Notes under the pieces: generated by a model
What the model saw: the letters and a program-made list of their open reading frames with translations, nothing else
Databases searched by the model: none
What the model was told of the DNA's origin: nothing
From: Salvelinus alpinus
Taxonomy: Eukaryota; Chordata; Actinopteri; Salmoniformes; Salmonidae
Assembly (NCBI RefSeq): GCF_045679555.1
Contig: NC_092098.1
Span: 18,365,038 to 18,429,037, forward strand
DNA: 64,000 bases
Direction: 5' to 3'
Translations under genes and position numbers: made by a program
In this document: positions 47,435 to 59,183 of the stretch, piece by piece
How the letters are laid out: every line of letters begins with the position of its first letter
How positions within the stretch are numbered: the first letter of the stretch is position 1

Positions 47435-48734
47435 TACAGTGACTGGACTTTTTCTACATTTTGTTATGTTACAGCCTGAATTTAAAATGTATTACATTTA
47501 GACTGTTTTGTCACTGGCCTACACACAATATCCCATAATGTCAAAGTGGAATAATGTTTTTCGAAATGTTTACCAATGAATTCAAAATGAAAAGCTGAAA
47601 TGTCTTGTGTCAATAAGTATTCAACCCCTTATGTTATGGTAAGCCTAAAAAAGTTCAAGAGTAAACATTTGCTTAACAAGTCACATAATAAGTTGCATGC
47701 ACTCTCAATAATAGTGTTTAACATGATTTTGTTATGACTTCCTCATCTATGCATCCCACACATACAAATATCTGTAAGGTCCCTCAGTCGAGTAGTGAAT
47801 TTGAAACACAGATTCAACCACAAAGACCAGGGAGGTTTTCCAATGCCTTGCAAAGAAGGGCACATATTGGTAGACATTGAATATCCCTTTGAGCATTGTT
47901 GAAGTTATCAATTACATTTTGGATGGTGTATCAATACACCCAGTCAATACAGGTATTTCCCCATAAAGCCAATGGTGACTTTAAAACAGTTAGAGAGTAT
48001 AATGGCTGTGATATGAGAAAGCTGAGGATGGCTCAACAACATTGTAGGTACGCCACAATACTAACTTAATTGACAGCGTGAAAAGAAGGAAGCTTGGACA
48101 GAATACAAATATTCCAAAGCATGCATCCTGTTTGCAACATGGCACTAAAGTAATACTGCAAAAGATTTGGCAAAGCAGTTAATGTTTTGTCCTGAATACA
48201 AAGTGTTGTGTTTGGGGCAAATCCAATACAACACATTACTAAGTACCACTCTCCATATTTTCAAGAATAGTGGTGTCTGCATCATGTTATGGGTATGTTG
48301 TAATCGTTAAGGGCTGTAGAGTTTTTCAAGATAAAAAATAAATGGAATAGAGCTAAGCACAGGAAAAATCCTAGAGGAAAACCTTGTTCAGTCTGCTTTC
48401 CACCAGACACTGGGAGATGAATTCACCTTTCAGCAGGACAATAAACTAAAACACAAGGCCAAATCTACACTGGCGTTGTTTACCAAGAGGACAGTGAATG
48501 TTCCTGAGTGTCCGACTTACAGTTGTGCTCTGCCTACTTGAAAATCTATGACAAAAACTGAAAATGGTTGTCTAGCAATGATCAACAACCAATTTGACAG
48601 AGTTTGAAGAATTTTGAAAATAATAATTGGCAAATGTTGCACAATCCAGGTATGGAACTCTCTTAGACAATTACCTAGAAAGACGCTGCCAAAGGTGCTT
48701 CTACAAATGATTGACTCAGGGGTGTGAATACTTA

Positions 48735-50328
48735 CACGACCGTTCAAAAGTTTGGGGTCACTTAGAAATGTCCTTGTTATTGAAAGAAAAGCACATTTTT
48801 TGTCCATTAAAATAACATCAAATTGATCAGAAATACAGTGTAGACATTGTTAATGTTGTAAATTACTATTGTAGCTGGAAACGGCTGATATTTTATGGAA
48901 TATCTACATAGGTGTACAGAGGCCCATTATCAGCAACCATCACTCCTGTGTTCCAATGGCACGTTGTGTTGGCTAATTGTCACGCGGGACTAGGCGGGTG
49001 AGGAAGGAATCAGGCGCAGAGAGTTCCACAGGGAAAAAAGGTGCACTTTAATACGGCACACAAAAAACCACAAGCCCAAACACAGGGTGCGGTTAAATAA
49101 ATTGGACCACCCAAAACACAGGGTGTAGGTCCAGAACATAAACACCTCTACCTTAACAACACATGTAACACAAAACAATCCCGCACAAAACAAGGGCGGG
49201 GACACATACTATAAATAAGGACGCTCATCAAACACATACAACAGGACAGAGGTGAAACTAATAAGACACAACCAACAGACAACGAAAAAGGGATCGGTGG
49301 CGGCTAGTAGGCCGGTGACGACGACCGCCGAGCACCGCCCGAACAGGCAGGGGAGCCAACTTCGGCGGAAGTCGTGACACTAATCCAAGTTAATAATTTT
49401 AAAAGGCTAATTGATCCTTAGAAAACCCTTTTGCAATTATGTTAGCACAGTTGAAAACTGTCATCCTGATTAAAGAAGCAATAAAACTGGCCTTCTTTAG
49501 ACTAGTTGAGTATCTGGAGTATCAGCATTTGTGTGTTCGATTACAGGCTCAAAATGTCCAGAAACAAAGAACTTTCTTCTGAAACTTGTCAGTCTATTCT
49601 TGTTGAAGGCTAATGAAGGTTATTCCATGTGAGAAATTGCCAAGAAACTGAAGATCTCGTACAATGCTGTGTACTACTTCCTTCACAGAACAGTGCAAAC
49701 TGGCGCTAACCAGAATAGAAAGAGGAGTGGCAGGCCCCGGTGCATAACTGAGCAAAAGGACAAGTACATTAGAGTGTCTAGCTTGAGAAACAGACGCCTC
49801 ACAAGTCCTCAACTGGCAGATTCATGAAATAGTACCCGCAAAACACCACTCTCAACGTCAACAGTGAAGAGGCGACTCCGGGATGCTGGCCTTCTAGGCA
49901 GAGTTGCAAAGAAAAAGCCATATCTCAGACTGGCCAATAAAAAGAAAAGATTAAAAAAAATATATTTTTTAAAGAACACAGACACTGAACAGAGGAACTC
50001 TCTGTTTCTCAAACTAGACACTCTAATGTACTTGTCCTCTTGCTCAGTTATGCACCGGGGCCTCCCGCTCTTTCTAACATAATTGCAAAAGGGTTTTCTA
50101 AGGATCAATTAGCCTTTTAAAATGATAAACTTGGATTACGCCTATGTACGCCTATGTAGATATTCCATTAAAAATCTGCCTTTTCCAGCTACAATAGTAA
50201 TTTACAACATTAACAATGTCTACACAGTATTTCTGATCAATTTGATGTTATTTTAATGAACAAAAAATTTGCTTTTCTTTCAAAAACAAGAACATTTCTA
50301 TGTGACTCCAAACTTTTGAACGGTAGTG
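48735..50328. mobile_element. Tail-to-tail Tc1 inverted composite (two 5' halves)
   Basis: Both ends are the same terminal repeat: left CACGACCGTTCAAAAGTTTG and right CAAACTTTTGAACGGTAGTG, each flanked by TA (48733-48734 and 50329-50330). The left arm runs in plus sense and includes the transposase start region near 49555-49620 (AATGTCCAGAAACAAAGAAC), a helix-turn-helix remnant (CCAAGAAACTGAAGATCTCG) and a TCAACAGTGAAGAGGCGACT block. The right arm (about 49965-50328) is an inverted, internally deleted copy of the same 5' half; GCACCGGGGCCTCCCGCTCT near 50053 is the complement of the block near 49727. No catalytic domain is present in either arm. A solo LTR lies at 48978-49379. Confidence 0.85.
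48978..49379 (-). mobile_element. Solo LTR with 5-bp target duplication
   Basis: The 402-bp unit has ends TGTCACGCGGGACTAGG and GGAAGTCGTGACA. It is flanked by CTAAT on both sides (48973-48977 and 49380-49384). It is GC-richer than its surroundings. Strand is inferred from AATAAA-like and T-rich signals on the complement and is uncertain. Confidence 0.82.
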
Positions 50329-50435
50329 TACGTAAATGACACATTGCTGTATTTTAATACATTTTGAATTCAGGCTGTGACACAACAAAATGTGGAATAA
50401 GTCAAAGGGTAAGAATACTTTCTAAAGGCACTGTA

Positions 50436-50545
50436 CAGTATGTACAATACATACTGGATAGGTAATGGTAAAGTGACTAGTTAACAGGATAGATAATAGT
50501 TAGTAGCACCGTATGTGGTGAGTTTGAAAGTGTTTGTGTGTGTGA
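50436..50545 (-). mobile_element. LINE 3' tail, part 2
   Basis: Continuation of the LINE 3' UTR remnant on the far side of the nested Tc1 elements, judged by similarity to the 35700-35800 part of the larger LINE (AGTGAC...AGATAATAG...AGTAGCA). A GTGTGTG run ends it. Confidence 0.5.
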
Positions 50546-50621
50546 GGGGGGGGACCTGAATGTGGTAATTCTGACATCATAGTATTTAGGGACCTGAATG
50601 TGGTAATTCTGACATCATAGT

Positions 50622-50985
50622 TGTCACGATCGTCGTCAGGGTGGAAATGACCGGACCAAGGTGCAGCGTAGTAAGCGTACATTTTCCTGTATTTTTAAAT
50701 GTCGCCAACAAAACAAGAAACAACAAAAAACGAACGTGAAGCTGACTAGGGCTATACAGGCCACTAACACAGACAACTATCCAGAAACACCAAAGGAAAA
50801 AAGGCTGCCTAAGTATGATTCCCAATCAGAGACAACGATAGACAGCTGTCCCTGATTGAGAACCATACCTGGCCAAAACATAGAAAAGAAAACATAGAAA
50901 TAAAGAAACTAGAATGCCCACCCTAGTCACACCCTGGCCTAACCAAAATAGAGAATAAAAGCCTCTCTATGGCCAGGGCATGACA
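50622..50985 (-). mobile_element. Solo LTR in minisatellite, copy 1
   Basis: The 364-bp unit starts TGTCACGATCGTCGTCAGG and ends GGCCAGGGCATGACA. ATAGT flanks it on both sides (50617-50621 and 50986-50990), this being part of the minisatellite unit. Minus-strand orientation is inferred because the 28201 family member, in plus sense, shares the inverted inner block (GACAGCTGTC). The short frames within it are not retroelement genes. Confidence 0.85.
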
Positions 50986-51142
50986 ATAGTATTTAGGGAC
51001 CTGAATGTGGTAATTCTGACATCATAGTATTTAGGGACCTGAATGTGGTAATTCTGACATCAAAGTATTTAGGGACCTGAATGTGGTAATTCTGACATCA
51101 TAGTATTTAGGGACCTGAATGTGGTAATTCTGACATCATAGT

Positions 51143-51506
51143 TGTCACGATCGTCGTCAGGGTGGAAATGACCGGACCAAGGTGCAGCGTAGTAAGCGTA
51201 CATTTTCCTTTATTTTTAAATGTCGCCAACAAAACAAGAAACAACAAAAAACGAACGTGAAGCTGACTAGGGCTATACAGGCCACTAACACAGACAACTA
51301 TCCAGAAACACCAAAGGAAAAAAGGCTGCCTAAGTATGATTCCCAATCAGAGACAACGATAGACAGCTGTCCCTGATTGAGAACCATACCTGGCCAAAAC
51401 ATAGAAAAGAAAACATAAAAATAAAGAAACTAGAATGCCCACCCTAGTCACACCCTGGCCTAACCAAAATAGAGAATAAAAGCCTCTCTATGGCCAGGGC
51501 ATGACA
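51143..51506 (-). mobile_element. Solo LTR in minisatellite, copy 2
   Basis: The same 364 bp with the same ATAGT flanks (51138-51142 and 51507-51511), 521 bp downstream of copy 1. By eye only two substitutions separate the copies: TTTCCTG to TTTCCTT near 51210, and ACATAG to ACATAA near 51418. It is a duplicate of copy 1, not an independent insertion. Confidence 0.88.
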
Positions 51507-51690
51507 ATAGTATTTAGGGACCTGAATGTGGTAATTCTGACATCAAAGTATTTAGGGACCTGAATGTGGTAATTCTGACATCATAGTATTTAGGGACCTG
51601 AATGTGGTAATTCTGACATCATAGTATTTAGGGACCTGAATGTGGTAATTCTGACATCATAGTATTTAGGGACCTGAATGTGGTAATTTC

Positions 51691-54389
51691 CATAAAGAAA
51701 TCACTGGTGCTTTTTACCTCATGAGACCATTTTCTCATTGGCAAAATACATTTCTAGAAACTTCACCGCTTCAGTGGTTGTTTTATATTTGAAACTATCC
51801 AAGTGGAACATGGGAACTATGGAGCACAATTCACACATTGAAGATAAGGTGACAGCACTCTGGTTTCCTCCTTTCTAAAAATGCTCATTGAGACTGACCG
51901 CTTTTCTATTCCCCAATCCAAAATATGTTACTGTCTGTAGTAAAAAAGTGAATTTAAATTGCATTTTGTCTTGCTCCGCTGGCATTCTTATGCACTGGTT
52001 AGAATGTCAGCTCCAGCGAAGTATCTAGATTTCTGTGGATCCCTACAGTAATAGGCTATAAAGACATTGTTATTCACACATTTAATCAAAAACAGTGTGT
52101 CAACGGGAATTCCATCTCTCTGTACCCTTTAAATGTATTTATGGATTCATCTCACTTCTCTCAATTTAGCTCAGTATGATGTATCTGACAGGAAAAAGAG
52201 TAATGTATTTGCTCATGTAAGTCAGTGATTTTTGTTCTCCATTGTAAGGCTGGCCAGCTGAAACGGGGTGAAGGGAAAGGAGTGAATGTGTGGGAGCGGG
52301 AGAGAGGAAAAAGGCAAGGTTTCCAAGAGGAGAAATGCCAAGGCTAAAGCATTACGCTCTTTTTTTATTTTCAAAATTCAAGGTTACAAACAGAGAACAG
52401 AGTAATAAATTGTTTTTCCATACAGTCGTACCACTGAAATAGGTTTACTGGAAAATATCAGGGCTTCACGTATTATGAAATATCAAAGATTAAACAAACA
52501 GGCTTCAGTAAGTGACAGCTAGATATTCAGAGTTAACTGGAGTTAACCAGAGTTATACTGTAATACATGTACAGCATTCCACATTATCCAACCTGATCCA
52601 CAGAGGATGTTGGCCAAATGCCTGTAGGCTATTTAGACATAACCATTGAAAAAGAGGACAGAAGAAAGCTCACGTTAAATGTATTTTCTTCCCCTGTTTC
52701 TATTCTAATGTTTGTGAATAATAAGACTACGAGGCTTCCATACTCTACTCCTTTTTAATAAGCTCCACCTAGTTTGGGATTTTCCAACTGTTTGGTAGAA
52801 TTTCCAAGCCAACATCTGTCTGTGATGCTGCTTTGTACATATTTACAAAACGTCAACAAGCCACTAGTATGTTTGAATATGGATAAACATTTTAATCAAT
52901 CTATTTTTAGTAAGAGATTACCAAGTATTTACAGTTTATTAGCTGATGATATTGAGATACCTTACTCTTTTTTCCCCCATAACTATTCACTTTACTTACC
53001 ATTACTCACATGTCATTTCCTACTCAACTTCTGTTGTTTCTTTTCATAAACAAATGCACATTTCTGGTGACTGCTCTCATAAAGGATTGTGATTGTATGT
53101 TGCATAACACCTGGCAGGTAGCTTTTGGCAAAGGGACGTCTTGTTTTAGGACTCTTGAACCATAAGGGATTTGTTGTCTGATATCATTAAAAGCTTGGCT
53201 TCATAAACTTCTTAAAAGATAAGCAGGATTCTGCTGAAAGTCAACGATTTTGCTCAGTTCAGCCTGTTATAAGCAGGTACAGTGTAATTCCATTATTTTA
53301 GGCAAAATATACTCCACCAACCCATGATGGAGGCTACTGAGAACTCTTCAGTTTGGTTCTGGTATTGCAGGTCACCAGCGCCAGCAACAGAGGTAACTTG
53401 TGTTTGTGAAATGTTAAAGGGCAGTGCATTGAGCTATTAGTAACCAGTGGCTTACTGCCACCCTTCCTGTAAGCAGTGGTTTCCAAACATGGGGTCGCTT
53501 GAAATTGAAATGGGGTCACCTGAGAAAATCTGTAATTGTATCAAACAAATTAACACCTTTTTTAATCTTCAAATGGGTATTGAATACAACATTTTAGTGT
53601 CAACTAAGGACCTCTTACACTATTAGAATGTGCTTTCATGACATTATTATGTGTCAAGACAGCCTGCAGGACCTAAAATTGACTGAATATGAACACACAA
53701 CATTAACTTGGGAATATAATTTTTCCAAGTGGGGCCCCCTGCATTTTCTGGTGTCAATCTGTGGTTGTGTTGTGCCATACTCTGAGGCTACCCACAGATT
53801 AAATATTAACATCATCGGTACGGTAGCCATCCACCATCCACTCCTTTCAAAAGAGAAGAAGTCTGATATTCTACTGAACTTTTGGCTATTCCCGCCAAGC
53901 CACATCAAACATGCCTGGTTTGTAAGAACTGTGGACCTTTTGTGTAAATACACTTGTGCCAATCATTGTCTGCAATGGGCCTATGAGAATAAAGGAGATG
54001 CAGTCAGATGGAACACTAGAATTTATCAACAGCTTCTGGTCAGTGTTCACTGTGCCAGTGGATGATCTACAGTATGTCACATACAGTATCTCAGAGATTT
54101 GATGTGGTAAAAGCAGAAATGAAGTAGACAATATCTTTAATGGATTTGTACAACATTAACCACTAACTCTGCAGTGACAGGCATGCTGCAACAAAGGAGT
54201 ATAAATCCACCCAGGGGTAACGTTAAATTCCCGTACAGTATGTCTTGTTATAGTACATTTCAAAGACACTTGTGCCCTTTATTATGCACTGTCTCCTGAC
54301 AGTCCAGACACTAAAAGGCCCTTAATTTGACCAAAACGAAGACAACATAGGCATCTTTTCTTTGTTAAAGTAATAAGGATGGACAAGTA
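51691..54389. other. Intergenic, no firm feature
   Basis: About 2.7 kb without obvious mobile elements. The frames at 52774-53049 and 53628-54065 have no recognisable domains and no splice context. A patch near 53480-53520 looks like a dispersed repeat end. Confidence 0.4.
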
Positions 54390-54539
54390 CAGTACTAGTC
54401 AAAAGTTTGGACATACCTACTCATTCAAGGGTTTTTGTTTATTTAGTTTACATTGTAGAATAATAGTGAAGGCATCAAAACTATGAAATAAAACATATGG
54501 AATCATGTAGTAACCAAAAAAAGTGTTAAACAAATCAAA

Positions 54540-55513
54540 ATATATTTTAGATTCTTCAAAGTAGCCACCATTTGCCTTGATGACAGCTTTGCACACTTGG
54601 CATTCTCTCAACCAGCTTCACCTGGAATGCATTTGCAACAGTCTTGAAGGAGTTCGCACATATGCTGAGCACTTGTTGGCTGCTTTTCCTTCGCTCTGCG
54701 GTCCAACTCATCCCGAAACCATCTCAATTGGGTTGAGGTCGGATGATTGTGGAGGCCAGTTCATCTGATGCAGCACTCCTTCACTTTCCTTCTTGATCAA
54801 ATAGCCCTTACACAGCCTGGAGGTGTATTGGGTCATTGTCCTGTTGAAAAACAAATGATAGACCCACTAAGCGCAAACCAGATGGGATGGCGTATCGCTG
54901 CAGAATGCTGTGGTAGCCATACTGGTTAACTGTGCCTTGAATTCTAAATAAATCAACAACAGTTTCACCAGCAAAACACCCCAAAACCATCACACCTCCT
55001 ACTCCATCCTTCCTGGTGGGGAACCACACATGCGGAGATCATCTGTTCACCTACTCTCACAAAGACACGGCCGTTGGAACCGATTTCCACTGGTCTAATG
55101 TCCATTGCTTGTGTTTCTTGGCCCAAGCAAGTCTCTTCTTATTATTGGTGTCCTTTAGTTGTGGTTTCTTTGCAGCAATTCGACCATGAAGGCCTGATTC
55201 ACGCAGTCTCCTCCGAACAGTTGATGTTGAGATGTGTCTATTACTTGAACTCTGTGAAGCATTTATTTGGGCTGCAATTTCTGAGGCTGGTAACTCTAAT
55301 GAACTTATCCTCTGCAGCAGAGGTAACTCTGGGTCTTCCTTTCTTGTGGCGGTCCTCACGAGAGACAGTTTCATCATTGCGCTTGATGGATTTTACGACT
55401 GCACCTGAAGAAACTTTCAAAGTTCTTGAAATTTTCTGCATTGACTGACCTTCATGTCTTAAAGTAATGATGGACTGTCATTTCTCTTTGCTTATTTGAG
55501 CTGTTCTTGCCAT
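54540..55513 (-). pseudogene. Tc1 transposase pseudogene
   Basis: The ATG at 55513 opens MARTAQISKEK and stops after 11 codons. The next frames carry the first helix-turn-helix ([19 protein letters not shown], 55241-55441) and a second DNA-binding part with [18 protein letters not shown] (55057-55377). After a further break come [14 protein letters not shown] and FVFQQDNDPIHL (second catalytic Asp, 54808-55029). The region of the Glu and the C-terminus (about 54540-54800) is present but out of frame. At least four lesions make it inactive. Confidence 0.87.
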
Positions 55514-55675
55514 AATATGGACTTGGTCTTTTATCAAATAGGGCTATCTTCTGTATACCACCCTTACCTTGTCACAACACAACTGATTGTCTCAAAGGCA
55601 TTAAGCAGGAAAGAAATTCCACAAATTAACTTTTAACAAGGCACAGAAATGCATTCCAGGTGACTACTTCATGAA

Positions 55676-55873
55676 GCCCCCGAGTGCCACAGCGGTCTAA
55701 GGCACTGCATCTCAGTGCTTGAGGTGTCACTACAGACACCCTGGTTCGATTCCAGGCTGTATCACAACCGGCCGTGATTGGGAGTCCCATAGTGCAGCAC
55801 ACAATTGGCCCAGCGTCGCCCGGGTTTGGCCTGTGTACGCCGTCATTGTAAATAAGAATTTGTTCATAACTGA
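55676..55873 (+). mobile_element. tRNA-derived SINE nested in Tc1
   Basis: The head CCCCCGAGTGCCACAGCGGT carries an A-box-like tract. The B-box is perfect (GGTTCGATTCC, 55743-55753) and is followed by the body CGGCCGTGATTGGGAGTCCC and the tail AATAAGAATTTGTTCATAAC. It is related to, but shorter than, the 29533 SINE; both have tRNA-Leu-like heads. It replaces the Tc1 sequence between ATGAAG and GGCTACTTTGA. Confidence 0.82.
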
Positions 55874-56057
55874 CTGGCTACTTTGAAAAATATAAAATAT
55901 ATTTTGATTTGTTTAACACTTTTTTGGTTACTACATGATTCCATATGTGTTATTTCATAGTTTTGAAGTCTTCACTATTATTCTACTATGTAGAAAATAG
56001 TAAAATAAAGAAAAACCCTTGAATGAGTAGGTGTGTCCAAACTTTTGACTGATACTG

Positions 56058-59029
56058 TATATCAGACAATAGCACATCCTATCTTACTTGTATAAACTGC
56101 AATCATTTTGTGGGTAATTTTCTGAAAGTTGTTTAGGCTTCGGAATATATGGGATGATTACTGTAATGATCTGTTTACACCCTTGAAACCACTTAAGACA
56201 AAACATGTTAGCAGGTTAAAATACTATCAGGACACTGGAAAATTCCTATTTCCTGTCCCATATACCATCTGATTGGCTGATGTTCCTGTGGTGATGAGGA
56301 GCTGAGAATAAACCAGTGATAGTCTGTCACCTGGGGAGCTGGTGAGGTTACTTGGGCAAGCAACAAAATGTGCTTTAAAAAACATAGCTTTTTCCCTTTG
56401 GCTGCAGATGTTAAATGTTTCAGTCAGGGTTCTTATCTTACACATTTCTGTGTCTGTCTGTCTGTGTTTGGCAGTCATTCATGGCCTTCGGAGGGCCAGC
56501 TCCCACTGGAACAAAAAACAGTTCTTAAAGTACACAGCACTAGGTGAAAGACCACTGGCTGCTTTCTGTCAGCACTCGAGATTCCTTCCCAAGTGGCTAA
56601 GACAACATTATGATGCATCGTTAAAATGGCCACAATTGATTGATTGCTTATGTTTATGGTTGGATAGAGAAGCCTCGACTTAGCAAAATATGGCTACATG
56701 TTTGAATGATCCTTTGAAATCGACTTACTTATATATTCAAAAATAATGCCTGTCCTTTGGCGGAAAACAAAGTAAAATAATCCATTCTTAACACCACATG
56801 ACAGTAGACTAGACATAAACCTGTTGGTGAGCACTGGGTGACAGTCTGGGTTGTAGAAATAATGTCTTAAAGTATTTCCTGACACCAAAAGAACATTGTG
56901 TGTTGAGAAAATGTTTTCCCCACTAAAATCTTGAGTAAAATTATTTAAAACATTGTTGAAGTTGGGAAGAAAAATGCGTATTATTATTAACAACAGCAAT
57001 ATTTGAAAACCAAAATAAACTAATTAGCTACAAAATAACATTCCACACACTATACAAAGTCTGCCACTCCATTTATTAGCTGGTCTGAATGCTTCTTCAG
57101 AATAGGAGAAGCACAGTGAATGAGCCAGTCACCCGGCTGGGTTAAAGGGAGACATTGCAGACACTCTGAAACAGTGGTAAGAGCTGCTTTCCATGGTAGG
57201 ATACAGTGGTAGAAAGTAACATCACTTACATAATCAAACTAGTTGCATACATTCACACACTTAAATTGCAATCAGCATATGAGGAATATGTATCATCATT
57301 TGTGTGTTGCATTCTTAAAAGACAAAATGTTATGTCAGGAAAATGATGTTGCAATGAGCACGAAAGTGTAATATCAACATCACAACATTCACTGCACATT
57401 GTTGAGATTATGAATGTGAGTGAATTCACTATCTTGCTGTCTACTAGAATAGAGAAGGCTGCTCCAACCACGGGGGGACCAGGATGAATATGTATGAACT
57501 TTCCAATTTGTAAGTCGCTCTGGATAAGAGCGTCTGCTAAATGACTTAAAATGTAAATGTAAATGTAACTGTAACGATGACATCTAAGTCTGAGGTGGAC
57601 TGTCTGTGCATGACCTCTGTTTCCTCGTCCAATGGAATTCTCTAGTTCTCACAAAACATAACAACACCTGTCCAACAGCTAAAACATACATATTGGCAAC
57701 AAACAAAACCTTGCTTCCCATAACATTCTTGAGAAGATATGTCTAAAAACTAAAGATTATGCAAGGCATATTCAACAATCAGACCCCAATATTTAAAGAA
57801 GGTTATCTACTTGACTTACATAATGTTGTGTTAGCCGACTGCTCTGCCTAGTTGCTGCTCTAAGGAGATGATGGGAGTCTTCAGGTCTAAAGTAAAGATT
57901 ACTCATTACACCAACACAGTTCACCTCCATTACCACTCTGACCTGCTCGGCTCCTCTCCACATCGCCCTCCACAACTGATAAACATCAACTGGGCTACAG
58001 TATGTGATATGAGTCATTTCAACATTGTCTGGCACCTTTAAAATAAAGGATTTAGTCTACAGGTAAAATGAGAGGATTGAGCATTTTGATTTCCTCTTAC
58101 AATAGGAGGATATTGATGCATTCTCTGTACCCCAAAGGTTAGTTTGAGGGATTTATGAAAACTGTGTGAAAGCTGATGTAATATGAATCAACCCACACTC
58201 TAATGTTTGATTACTCCCTGTCCTTTGTGATGATAAGTATGTAGACTGAACAGTGCTTTGCTTGGAAAAAGATAATATGTTACAAGCAGTAATCAGGTCA
58301 GCCTGGCACAGCATGGAAGAATTTAGTAGTAAACAATGGAGATGGCACAAATTGAAAGTACACTACTGAGAGAAGTATCAAACATTGACAGAGGTTTAGG
58401 CTACTCTGGATGAAGGTAAAACACTTTGTCCCAAATTGGCCTACATGCTGGTGTGTTTTGTTGTAAATGTATGAGGAAAGGGTATTATGTCACAACAGTT
58501 TTGATCCTACTGAAAAGTACATCTTAAAAATTGTAGGTTTAGTTTTCATACTGTGTCAACAAGATCTAAATAAATAAAAAAATTGCCATAATTCTCTAAT
58601 AGAGATAAAAAATGGAAATGTATTAATTGTTGTCACAAAAACAATTTAATTGAATTATTTTTGATTATTTAAATACACAGTAAACTAAAGTAGCAGGTGT
58701 AAAATAAGTGATTACACAGAGACAACCTATTAAACTACTATCCTATACAATCCATATCTATTACACATATTAGTATAGGCCTATTACATTGCAGTTTATT
58801 ACATTGCTATTACACAGACAGACATAACAGGCAGGCATAGACATGCAGGCTACAGAGAAAGATATGCTACTGTAGGCAGACAGACAGTCAGTCTACTACC
58901 ATGTGTTTATTCTCTGTAATTAGCCAATATCCAGGACCTGTAACAAAAGTACAGGGCCATATTCCCTATCCGATAATTGCAAGCACAATTTCAGAAGTTA
59001 CCTAATTAGTGCGCACTGATGCTGGTTTT
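56058..59029. other. Intergenic upstream of eda2r; one SINE tail
   Basis: No gene is seen. A SINE tail (GTAAGTCGCTCTGGATAAGA, then CGTCTGCTAAATGACTTAAA) lies at 57509-57570 in plus sense, matching the inverted one at 42717. The remainder looks unique. Confidence 0.45.
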
Positions 59030-59183
59030 GGCCACCAGACGCGCAGCCCGTGAGGCATGTCAGGGCATGTCCAGATCGGATGAAGTGAGACTGCATAGAC
59101 TATCGATAGCGTGCACAAGTATAGACTCGTGAAAACGATAGAAAAAGGTGCCCTAAAGTATCTTCGCCAACTTTATGGATTGA
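59030..59183 (+). promoter_or_regulatory. Possible eda2r first (non-coding) exon / promoter
   Basis: A small CpG-richer patch (CCAGACGCGCAGCCCGTGAG) in AT-rich surroundings ends in a plausible donor (GGATTGAG/GTAAAA at 59183/59184), about 600 bp before the acceptor of the ATG-bearing exon. The position suits a leader exon. There is no direct evidence of transcription. Confidence 0.3.

Larger units (their letters stand above)
47437..50433 (+). mobile_element. Degenerate Tc1-like element hosting a second Tc1-type element
   Basis: The left end is CAGTGACTGGACTTTTTCTA (shortened) after TA at 47435-47436. The right end is ACTTTCTAAAGGCACTG, with TA at 50434-50435. Internal matches to the 11090 family include the TCAGCAGGACAATAAACTAA block near 48431 and the TCCTGAGTGTCCGACTTACA block near 48502. 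The host sequence is GGGTGTGAATACTTA / CGTAAATGACACATTG, split by the insertion at 48735-50328. It is too mutated to code. Confidence 0.8.
50552..51690. repeat. 38-bp minisatellite array containing two solo LTRs
   Basis: The unit, 38 bp, has core GGACCTGAATGTGGTAATTC followed by TGACATCATAGTATTTAG. Two units precede the first LTR, four lie between the LTRs and about five follow the second. Units are almost identical, with scattered CATCA[T/A]AGT variants. The array sits at the end of a LINE 3' tail. Confidence 0.95.
54390..56057 (-). mobile_element. Full-length Tc1-like transposon with SINE insertion
   Basis: The ends CAGTACTAGTCAAAAGTTTG and CAAACTTTTGACTGATACTG are flanked by TA (54388-54389 and 56058-56059). 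The arms of more than 100 bp match well (TTGAATGAGTAGGTGTGTCC and its complement). Minus the 0.2-kb SINE, the element is of ordinary Tc1 length. Confidence 0.92.

Noticed and set aside
50661..51376. Duplicate 64-codon and 79-codon frames at 50.6 and 51.1 kb as a gene pair
   Set aside because: Both fall inside the duplicated solo LTR. LTRs of this kind carry no genes, and the frames have no retroelement protein motifs.
53628..54065. 145-codon plus-strand open frame
   Set aside because: No recognisable motif, an equally long antisense frame on the other strand and no nearby regulatory or splice signals. Probably chance.
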